Source of the DNA: Halofilum ochraceum
GTDB taxonomy: Bacteria > Pseudomonadota > Gammaproteobacteria > XJ16 > Halofilaceae
DNA length: 64,000 nucleotides
Direction of reading: 5' to 3'
NCBI RefSeq assembly: GCF_001614315.2
Contig: NZ_LVEG02000011.1
Span: 124,001-188,000 of the forward strand
Of this stretch, positions 58,137 through 64,000 are shown in pieces (positions within the stretch are counted from its first letter, which is position 1; each line of letters starts with the position of its first letter). Made by a program: the position numbers and the translations under genes. The notes under the pieces are model-generated. The model did no database searches. It was given only the letters and a program-made list of their open reading frames with translations, and was not told the origin of the DNA.

Positions 58137-58775
58137 TCAGCGCGTCCCGTGCACCACCATGGTCTTGCCGTGGGCCTCGATCAGGCCGCCGTCCTCGAGA
58201 TCCTTGAGGACCCGCCCGACCATCTCGCGGGAGCAGCCGACGATCCGGGCGATTTCCTGGCGGGTGATTTTGATCTGCATGCCGTCCGGGTGCGTCATGG
58301 CATCCGGCTCATGGGCGAGATCCAGCAGCGTCCGGGCGACGCGGCCGGCGACGTCGAGGAAGGCGAGGTCGTGGACCTTGGCGCTGGTGCGGCGCAGGCG
58401 CTCGGCCATCTGGGCCGCGACCGCGAACAGCACGTCCGGCGTGTGCTGTGACATCGCGCGGAACTGGTCGTAGTCGGCCTCGGCAAGCGTGCACTCGGTG
58501 CGCGCGGTCACCCAGGCACTGCGCTGGGTGTCCTCGTCGAACATCCCCATCTCGCCGAAGAACTCGCCTTCGTTGAGGTACGCGAGGATGATTTCATGGC
58601 CCTCGGCATCCTCGATGCTGACGCTGACCGAGCCGCTCAGGATGTAATAGAGTACGTCCGACTTCGCCCCGCCCTGGATGATGGTGGCGCGCGCCGGATA
58701 CGAATGACGGTGGCTGTGCTCCAGCAGGACCGGCAGCCAGTCGGGTTCCGCCTTGCCTGGTGAGTGCAGTGCCAT
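58137..58775 (-). CDS. crp: CRP/Vfr-type cyclic AMP receptor protein
   Basis: A 212-residue global regulator of the CRP group. The cyclic-nucleotide domain covers residues 10-125 ([23 protein letters not shown], then [17 protein letters not shown] with the cAMP-contacting Glu, and the later [16 protein letters not shown]), and the winged helix-turn-helix is [30 protein letters not shown], very near E. coli CRP ([28 protein letters not shown]). The ATG at 58775 gives the usual length; an upstream TTG at 58817 would add 14 residues. It is divergent from an OsmC-like gene, the same pairing as crp/yhfA in E. coli. Confidence 0.95.
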   Translation of the reverse strand: MALHSPGKAEPDWLPVLLEHSHRHSYPARATIIQGGAKSDVLYYILSGSVSVSIEDAEGHEIILAYLNEGEFFGEMGMFDEDTQRSAWVTARTECTLAEADYDQFRAMSQHTPDVLFAVAAQMAERLRRTSAKVHDLAFLDVAGRVARTLLDLAHEPDAMTHPDGMQIKITRQEIARIVGCSREMVGRVLKDLEDGGLIEAHGKTMVVHGTR

Positions 58776-58830
58776 GACCGGATTCTTGACCGCCTTTGCC
58801 TGACCTGTCAAAGACAATGGAGTAGGGAGT

Positions 58831-59250
58831 ATGCACGCGAGTATAACCTGGGAGGGCGAGGCCCGGTTCGTCGGGCGGACCGACAGCGGTCACTCGGTCG
58901 TCATGGATGGCCCGCCGGATGCCGGTGGGCGCAACCAGGGGCCACGCCCGATGGAGATGGTACTGCTCGGCCTCGGCGGCTGCAGTGCCTTCGACGTGGT
59001 GCACATCCTGCGGCGGTCGCGCCGGGCCGTGGCCGCCTGTCACGTCGAGATCGAGGCCGAGCGCGCGGCCGAGGATCCGAAGGTCTTTACCGCGATCCAC
59101 ATGCACTTCGTCGTCAGTGGCGACGAGCTCGGCGAAGACCGGATCGCGCGCGCCGTCGAACTGTCCGCGGAGAAATACTGCTCGGTCGCCCGGATGCTCG
59201 CCTCGACCGCGGTCATCACCCACGACTGGGAGCTGCGTCCCGAGACATGA
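58831..59250 (+). CDS. OsmC family protein (YhfA-like)
   Basis: A 139-residue OsmC/Ohr-fold protein. The two redox cysteines expected in the fold are present in [16 protein letters not shown] (about residue 51) and [12 protein letters not shown] (about residue 117). OsmC and Ohr reduce organic hydroperoxides with such a pair; the YhfA subgroup, placed next to crp as here, has no proven activity. The ATG 58831 follows GGAGTAGGGAG. It faces away from crp; the 55 bases between must hold both promoters, and the arrangement suggests control by CRP. Confidence 0.88.
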   Translation: MHASITWEGEARFVGRTDSGHSVVMDGPPDAGGRNQGPRPMEMVLLGLGGCSAFDVVHILRRSRRAVAACHVEIEAERAAEDPKVFTAIHMHFVVSGDELGEDRIARAVELSAEKYCSVARMLASTAVITHDWELRPET

Positions 59251-59508
59251 TTCCGTTGCGCCCGGTATCGTGGGGGTATGTCGCGTTCTGGTAGTATGGC
59301 CGGCTTCCCGTAGTGGTCGGGATACCGACCGGTGCCGCACTGGACCGCGCGAGCCGATCCCCCGGTTGCACGGGGCGTCGATCGACTGATGCGGTTGTCG
59401 CGGCAGGCCGGCGGTACCGCGTCGGGATTCGGGCCGGTGGCATGGGTCGCCGGGGTTTATGGTCGGTCGAAGGCGTCGCGCCGGGGACCCGCAGCCGGGG
59501 GCGTAATC

Positions 59509-60327
59509 TTGTCACAGACGCTCAAGCGCAATATCAGGCTTCACGGTTTCAACAACCTCACGAAGACGCTGAGCTTCAACATCCACGACATCTGCTATGC
59601 CCAGAGCGAGCAGCATCGCCGTGAATACATCGAATATATCGACGAGGAATACAACGCCGAGCGCCTGACCGGCATTCTCGAGGATGTCGCCGCCCTGATC
59701 GGCGCGAACGTCCTCAATGTCGCGCGCCAGAACTATGAGCCCCAGGGCGCCAGCGTCACGCTGCTGATCTCCGAGGAGCCAGTCGCCTCCGAGGGGATCT
59801 CGAACACGGAATCTCCCGGGCCGCTCCCGGAGGCCATCGCCGGCCACCTCGACAAGAGCCATATTACGGTTCACACCTATCCGGAGAGCCACCCGGATGG
59901 CGGCATCAGCACCTTCCGGGCGGATATCGACGTCTCGACCTGCGGTCGGATATCGCCGCTGAAGGCGCTGAACTACCTGATCCACAGTTTCGAGTCGGAT
60001 ATCGTGATCGTCGACTACCGCGTCCGGGGCTTTACCCGGGACGTGAAGGGCAAGAAGCACTTCATCGACCATAAGATCAACTCGATCCAGAACTATATGT
60101 CGCGCGATACCAAGGAGCGGTATCAGATGTTCGACGTCAACGTGTATCAGGAGAACCTCTTCCACACGAAGATGGTCCTGGGCGAATTCGATCTGAATGA
60201 TTACCTGTTTGGCGCCGGGAAGGAGGATCTGCCGCCTAAGGAACTGCGCAAGGTGGAGCAGCAGGTGCGGCGGGAGATGGCCGAGATCTTCTACGGGCGG
60301 AACCTCGGGCGCAGCCTCAAGCTCTAG
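59509..60327 (+). CDS. speD: S-adenosylmethionine decarboxylase proenzyme
   Basis: A 272-residue pyruvoyl enzyme of the E. coli type, giving decarboxylated SAM for spermidine synthesis. The match to E. coli SpeD is close: [21 protein letters not shown] at the start, [91 protein letters not shown]. The self-cleavage site is Lys-Ser in LDKSHI, whose Ser becomes the pyruvoyl group. The start is TTG 59509 by alignment; the 177 bases of open frame before it are not part of the family. speE is not adjacent. Confidence 0.95.
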   Translation: MSQTLKRNIRLHGFNNLTKTLSFNIHDICYAQSEQHRREYIEYIDEEYNAERLTGILEDVAALIGANVLNVARQNYEPQGASVTLLISEEPVASEGISNTESPGPLPEAIAGHLDKSHITVHTYPESHPDGGISTFRADIDVSTCGRISPLKALNYLIHSFESDIVIVDYRVRGFTRDVKGKKHFIDHKINSIQNYMSRDTKERYQMFDVNVYQENLFHTKMVLGEFDLNDYLFGAGKEDLPPKELRKVEQQVRREMAEIFYGRNLGRSLKL

Positions 60328-60363
60328 GAGGCTGTCCGGGAAACCCAAAGCCTACTAAGCGCG

Positions 60364-60411
60364 CCCCCGGAGAAAAATCCGGGGGGCCGAGGCCCCCTCC
60401 GCAATCTTTTT
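60364..60411 (+). terminator. Probable terminator after speD
   Basis: CCCCCGGA (60364-60371) pairs with TCCGGGGG (60378-60385) over a GAAAAA loop, a second hairpin GGGGCC-GAG-GCCCC overlaps it, and TTTTT stands at 60407-60411. It lies 37 bases after the speD stop. The rest of the gap to rplM (60328-60691) shows no gene. Confidence 0.55.
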
Positions 60412-60602
60412 ATGGTTGTGTCTCGCGTCGCTGACGCGCTTATTGTTTATTGTTGTTGTTGTCCGTGCAGGCGCCGCCGGGGCGTGCCTGGTCATCCTCC
60501 CGACCCCGGTAGAGCCCGCCGGCCGGGAAGCGCCCCCCGGGGGGCGCTGAATGGCGCTTGTTGTAGCAAGCCTGCGGCGGGGATGCAAATCGTGGGGGGT
60601 GC

Positions 60603-60631
60603 TTGTATGGCGCGGCACTTCTGGGTAAAAT
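60603..60631 (+). promoter_or_regulatory. Possible rplM promoter
   Basis: TTGTAT (60603-60608) and TAAAAT (60626-60631) are 17 bases apart. The -35 is weak (3 of 6), the -10 good (5 of 6). It lies about 60 bases before rplM, room for an L13-type leader. Confidence 0.4.
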
Positions 60632-60691
60632 CGCGCCCCTTTCGGCGGGCCGGGACCCGGCGCCGCCCCGCAAGATCGTCCGGAGTCGTCG

Positions 60692-61120
60692 ATGAAGACC
60701 TTCAGCGCGAAGCCCGAGGAAGTCCGGCGGGACTGGTACGTGGTCGATGCCAGCGGCAAGACGCTGGGCCGGCTCGCGACCGAGATCGCCCGGCGCCTGC
60801 GCGGCAAGCATAAACCGGAATACACGCCGCACGTCGATACCGGCGACTACATCGTGGTCGTCAACGCCGACAAGGTGCGCGTCAGTGGCAACAAGGAAGC
60901 TGACAAGTACTACCATCGGTGGACCGGTTACGTCGGTAACCTGAAGTCCGAGCCGCTCAACAAGCTGCGCCAGCGCAAGCCGGAGCGCATCATCGAGTAC
61001 GCCGTCAAGGGGATGCTCCCGCGCAACCCGCTCGGCCGTTCGATGTTCCGCAAGCTCAAGGTCTATCCGGGCCCCGAGCACCGGCATCAGGCCCAGCAGC
61101 CGCAGCCGCTTGATATCTGA
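60692..61120 (+). CDS. rplM: 50S ribosomal protein L13
   Basis: A 142-residue large-subunit protein, equal in length to E. coli L13. The start [59 protein letters not shown] is that of the family, and the signature [21 protein letters not shown] is complete. GGAG before ATG 60692 supports the start. It is followed by rpsI after 32 bases, the standard pair in proteobacteria. Confidence 0.98.
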   Translation: MKTFSAKPEEVRRDWYVVDASGKTLGRLATEIARRLRGKHKPEYTPHVDTGDYIVVVNADKVRVSGNKEADKYYHRWTGYVGNLKSEPLNKLRQRKPERIIEYAVKGMLPRNPLGRSMFRKLKVYPGPEHRHQAQQPQPLDI

Positions 61121-61152
61121 GCGTCACGGTCAGCCAACGAGGAATCAGCAGC

Positions 61153-61542
61153 ATGCAGCAGCAGTATTACGGCACGGGCCGTCGCAAAACCTCCAGCGCA
61201 CGCGTATTCATGCGCCCCGGCTCCGGTGACATCACCGTCAACGGTCGCCCGGTGGACGAATTCTTCGGCCGCGAGACGGCGCGCATGATCGTGCGCCAGC
61301 CCCTCGAGGCCGCTGAGGTCCAGAGCCGCTTCGACTTCCATATCACCGTCGAGGGCGGTGGTGGCAGCGGTCAGGCCGGCGCGATCCGCATGGGCGTCGC
61401 CCGCGCGCTCGTCTCCTACGAGGAAGACCTGCGGGGCGTGCTCCGTCAGGGCGGCTACCTGACGCGCGACGACCGCAAGGTCGAGCGGAAGAAGATCGGC
61501 CTGCGCAAGGCCCGCCGCGCGACCCAGTACTCCAAGCGCTGA
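61153..61542 (+). CDS. rpsI: 30S ribosomal protein S9
   Basis: A 129-residue small-subunit protein. Motifs: [34 protein letters not shown] at the start, [22 protein letters not shown], and the basic tail [19 protein letters not shown], whose last residues reach the P-site tRNA; all are intact. GAGGAATCAGCAGC is the ribosome-binding region. It is co-transcribed with rplM and ends 55 bases before a tRNA-Gln. Confidence 0.98.
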   Translation: MQQQYYGTGRRKTSSARVFMRPGSGDITVNGRPVDEFFGRETARMIVRQPLEAAEVQSRFDFHITVEGGGGSGQAGAIRMGVARALVSYEEDLRGVLRQGGYLTRDDRKVERKKIGLRKARRATQYSKR

Positions 61543-61597
61543 GGTCGCTCGGTTGCCCATGCCCTGCGAATTTTCGTAGGGTATGGGTCGAGACAAC

Positions 61598-61671
61598 TGG
61601 GGGATCGTCTAGCGGTAGGACTACGGACTCTGACTCCGTCAACCCAGGTTCGAATCCTGGTCCCCCAGCCA
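61598..61671 (+). tRNA. tRNA-Gln (CUG anticodon)
   Basis: A 74-base tRNA with encoded CCA. The acceptor stem TGGGGGA pairs with TCCCCCA, the anticodon loop is CTCTGAC (anticodon CTG), and the T-arm is CCAGGTTCGAATCCTGG. The weak first pair (T-A) and overall likeness to E. coli glnV support Gln. Confidence 0.93.
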
Positions 61672-61680
61672 TATCGCGAA

Positions 61681-61716
61681 AACGCCGCGCCCGGTCTGCC
61701 GGGCGCGGCGTTTTTC
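61681..61716 (+). terminator. Rho-independent terminator after tRNA-Gln
   Basis: AACGCCGCGCCCGG (61681-61694) pairs perfectly with CCGGGCGCGGCGTT over a TCTG loop and runs into TTTTT. It should end the rplM-rpsI-tRNA transcript. Confidence 0.92.
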
Positions 61717-61743
61717 GTTCGGGGGCCGGTGAAGGGAAGGCGG

Positions 61744-61982
61744 AACCACGAATGGACACGAATAAACACGAATGGTGATTGTGGCAGCTTCGATCGGGAT
61801 GGAGCTTCGCTGAGCGGGTTTCGCTACCGATGTGGTGGCGGCTGGAACGCAGGCGCGTTTTCGCCGAAGGCGAACGCGCGCGTTTGCTGCGCAAAAACGC
61901 GCCTACCGGGTCCTGGCGAAGCCCCTCAGGCGTGTCCTCGGCCCCGATCGCCATTCGTGTCCATTCGTGTTCATTCGTGGTT
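61744..61982. repeat. Inverted-arm element H (CACGAAT type) carrying a REP pair
   Basis: Arms 61744-61775 and 61951-61982 are 32-base inverted copies with three differences. Each has CACGAAT three times with a 10-base period. Inside, GCAGGCGCGTTTTCGCCGAA at 61849 and an inverted GCGCCTAC ending at 61906 form the REPIN family also found in element E. It ends 38 bases before the rpiA stop. No gene lies in the 349-base gap. Confidence 0.85.
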
Positions 61983-62020
61983 CCCGGTTTTTCTTTCGAT
62001 CGACCCATCGCACAAAGCGG

Positions 62021-62677
62021 TCAGCGGATACGTTCGATCCCGTCGGGCCCGGCGATGAGGATTTCGTCGGCGGGGCGCAGGGCGAAGATGCCGTTGCAGA
62101 CGACGCCGGGGATGTCATTGATGCGGCGCTCGGTCTCGATCGGTTCCATGATCTCGAGGTTGTGGACGTCGAGGATCACGTTGCCATTATCCGTCGTCAC
62201 GCCGCTGCGCAGTTCGGGCTGACCGCCGAGGCGGGTCAGTTGGCGCGCGACGAACGAGCGCGCCATCGGGATGACTTCCACCGGCAGCGGGAAGCTGCCG
62301 AGCCAGTCGACACGCTTGCTCTGGTCGACGATGCATACGAATCGGCGGCTGGCGCCGGCGACGATCTTCTCGCGCGTGAGCGCGCCGCCGCCGCCCTTGA
62401 TCAGGGCGCGGTGGACCGTGAACTCGTCGGCACCGTCCACGTACAGCGGCAGGTCGCCCGTGTCGTTGAGTTCGAGCACCGGGATCCGATATTTGCGCAG
62501 TCGCTCGGCGCTGGCCTCGGAACTGGCGACCGCACCCTCGATCCGGGCGGCCATGCCGGCCAGTGCATCGATGAAATGATTCACCGTCGAGCCGGTGCCG
62601 ACGCCGACGATCATGTCGTCGGTTACGAATTCCAGCGCGGCCTCGGCCGCCTGGCGTTTGGCATCGTCCTGGGACAT
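62021..62677 (-). CDS. rpiA: Ribose-5-phosphate isomerase A
   Basis: A 218-residue isomerase interconverting ribose-5-phosphate and ribulose-5-phosphate. Motifs: [71 protein letters not shown], and [11 protein letters not shown], with the catalytic Asp, Glu and Lys of DGADE and [11 protein letters not shown] intact; length is normal. ATG 62677 was taken for the family start ([15 protein letters not shown]). It is divergent from ilvA, as in many gammaproteobacteria, and with rpe and tkt completes the non-oxidative pentose phosphate interconversions seen in this window. Confidence 0.96.
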   Translation of the reverse strand: MSQDDAKRQAAEAALEFVTDDMIVGVGTGSTVNHFIDALAGMAARIEGAVASSEASAERLRKYRIPVLELNDTGDLPLYVDGADEFTVHRALIKGGGGALTREKIVAGASRRFVCIVDQSKRVDWLGSFPLPVEVIPMARSFVARQLTRLGGQPELRSGVTTDNGNVILDVHNLEIMEPIETERRINDIPGVVCNGIFALRPADEILIAGPDGIERIR

Positions 62678-62783
62678 CGATCTAGTCTCCGCTGGCGGGT
62701 TAGTAAGTGTAGCCGTCACCCGTGGGGCAGCAAACCCCGCGACCCTGTTCAATTTCCATCCAGGTTGCTACCTTGGCGGACTT

Positions 62784-64000
62784 ATGGATAAGTACATCGA
62801 AAAAATCCTCTCCGCGCGCGTCTACGACGTCGCGATCGAATCGCCGCTCGAAGAAGCCCCGGCGCTCTCGCGCCGACTTGGCAACCGCATCATGCTCAAG
62901 CGCGAGGACATGCAAAGCATCTTCTCGTTCAAGCTGCGGGGTGCGTACAACAGGATCTGGCAGCTGAGCCGGCAGCAGAAACTCGAAGGCGTGACCTGTT
63001 CCTCGGCGGGCAACCACGCCCAGGGTGTCGCGCTGGCCGCGAAGAAGCTTGGTCTCAAGGCCATGATCGTGATGCCGCGCACGACCCCGCAGATCAAGGT
63101 CGATGCCGTGAAGGCATTGGGCGGGCGCGCGATCCTGCATGGCGATGCCTATGACGAGGCGTACGCGCATGCCCGCGAGATCGAGGAGGAACACGGCTAC
63201 CCGTTCATCCACCCCTACGACCACCCCGACACCATCGCCGGTCAGGGGACCGTCGGCATGGAACTCTGCCGTCAGTTCGGCGACGACCTCCATGCCGTGT
63301 TCGTGCCGGTCGGTGGTGGCGGCCTGATCACCGGCATCGCCGCGTTCATGAAGTACTTGCGGCCGGAGACGACGATCATCGGCGTGGAGCCGGAGGATGC
63401 CGCGTCGATGTCGGTCTCCCTCGAGCGCGGTCGCCGTACCCGCCTCAAGCACGTGGGGATCTTCGCCGACGGCGTCGCCGTGGCCTGTCCCGGTAAGGAG
63501 ACCTTCCGTCTCGCCCGCAAGTATGTCGATGAGATCGTCACCGTGACCACGGACGAGATCTGTGCGGCGATCAAGGACGTGTTCGGCGACACCCGGACGC
63601 TGACGGAGCCGGCCGGCGCGCTGGGCGTCGCCGGCATCAAGCGCTATGTCGAGCGCGAAGGGCTGACGGATGCCAATCTCATTCCCGTTATCTGCGGCGC
63701 CAACATCAATTTCGATCGTCTGCGCCATGTCGCCGAACGCGCGGAGCTGGGCGAGCACCGGGAAGTACTGTTCGCGGCCACGCTGCCCGAGCGCCCGGGC
63801 GCCTTCCGCAAATTCTGCAACGCGCTCGGCAAGCGCTCGGTCACGGAGTTCAATTACCGCTACGCCGACACCGATGAAGCGCATGTTTTCGTCGGCGTGC
63901 AGACCCGCGGCGGTGAAGACGAGCGCCAGGCGATTCTCGATGATCTGCGCGGGAAGGGCTATGAAATCCTCGACATGACCGATAACGAGATGGCGAAGCT
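62784..64000 (+). CDS. ilvA: Threonine ammonia-lyase, biosynthetic (partial, runs off the right edge)
   Basis: 405 codons are visible. The enzyme turns threonine into 2-oxobutanoate, the first step of isoleucine synthesis, with PLP. The PLP lysine is Lys50 in SIFSFKLRGAYN, the glycine loop VPVGGGGLITGIAAF and CSSAGNHAQGVALAAKKL are intact. From about residue 325 the ACT-like regulatory domain starts (REVLFAATLPERPGAFRKFCNALGKRSVTEFNYRYAD), which marks the isoleucine-controlled, biosynthetic form rather than TdcB. About 100 residues, including the second ACT part, should lie beyond the window. ATG 62784 was chosen from the family start. Confidence 0.96.
   Translation, partial: MDKYIEKILSARVYDVAIESPLEEAPALSRRLGNRIMLKREDMQSIFSFKLRGAYNRIWQLSRQQKLEGVTCSSAGNHAQGVALAAKKLGLKAMIVMPRTTPQIKVDAVKALGGRAILHGDAYDEAYAHAREIEEEHGYPFIHPYDHPDTIAGQGTVGMELCRQFGDDLHAVFVPVGGGGLITGIAAFMKYLRPETTIIGVEPEDAASMSVSLERGRRTRLKHVGIFADGVAVACPGKETFRLARKYVDEIVTVTTDEICAAIKDVFGDTRTLTEPAGALGVAGIKRYVEREGLTDANLIPVICGANINFDRLRHVAERAELGEHREVLFAATLPERPGAFRKFCNALGKRSVTEFNYRYADTDEAHVFVGVQTRGGEDERQAILDDLRGKGYEILDMTDNEMAK

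Noticed and set aside
59332-59508. N-terminal extension of SpeD by 59 residues
   Set aside because: The SpeD family begins with the LHGFNNLTK motif shortly after TTG 59509; the extension is Arg/Gly-rich and unlike any family member.

Overview
The window is 64 kb of high-GC chromosome from a gammaproteobacterium. This is inferred from gene neighbourhoods typical of that class: rplM-rpsI, speD, divergent crp/osmC-like, divergent rpiA/ilvA, rpe-gph-trpEGDC, bfd-bfr and purEK. Many proteins are acidic, and stop-to-start overlaps are frequent. A free-living, possibly halophilic or chemolithotrophic lineage of the Chromatiales/Ectothiorhodospiraceae kind is plausible, but no marker here fixes the genus. 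Most of the window is core metabolism. No integrase, transposase, prophage or CRISPR array was seen.

Layout. 0-15 kb holds a small operon (67-aa protein, DUF423, SDR oxidoreductase, ParS/MbcA-like protein), a PAS-GGDEF diguanylate cyclase, a BaiN/YhiN flavoprotein, an exported-protein/TSP3-repeat lipoprotein/LuxR regulator group, an amidase, a duplicated small lipoprotein whose second copy is broken by one amber codon, and a UvrD-like helicase. A tRNA-Ile(CAU) and two tandem host-attachment-family proteins follow. 16.4-28.4 kb is a complete glycogen locus (glgA, glgB, glgC, GH57 enzyme, malQ, glgP). 29-37 kb holds rpoD and a sugar-phosphate/lower-glycolysis block (tkt, gap, pgk, pyk), then bioD and purC. 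39-40.4 kb is an iron-storage block with bfd, bfr and a Fur-box promoter driving a 78-aa protein. Next come purEK and an ABC-2 exporter. 44.5-52.2 kb holds two secreted-protease modules around rpe, then gph and the trp operon. The right end carries crp, osmC-like, speD, rplM-rpsI, tRNA-Gln, rpiA and the start of ilvA.

Two observations stand out. First, each of the two large exported proteases (45002-47383 and 49880-52186) is preceded by a small lipoprotein that aligns by eye with the N-terminal prodomain of that same protease. This suggests a membrane-anchored cognate chaperone or inhibitor in each module. Second, the intergenic regions hold a family of elements bounded by inverted arms, each arm built of about three copies of a 7-mer (CGCCAAG, CGCGGAG or CACGAAT types). 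Several enclose GTAG-type REP hairpins. One, inside the trp operon, instead encloses a complete GxxExxY/PD-(D/E)XK nuclease-like gene running from arm to arm, with its ribosome-binding site at the edge of the arm. This suggests a mobile repeat family with a candidate autonomous member.

All calls come from reading the sequence and translations by eye. No database or alignment program was run. Start codons were moved inward where a ribosome-binding site or family alignment favoured it.
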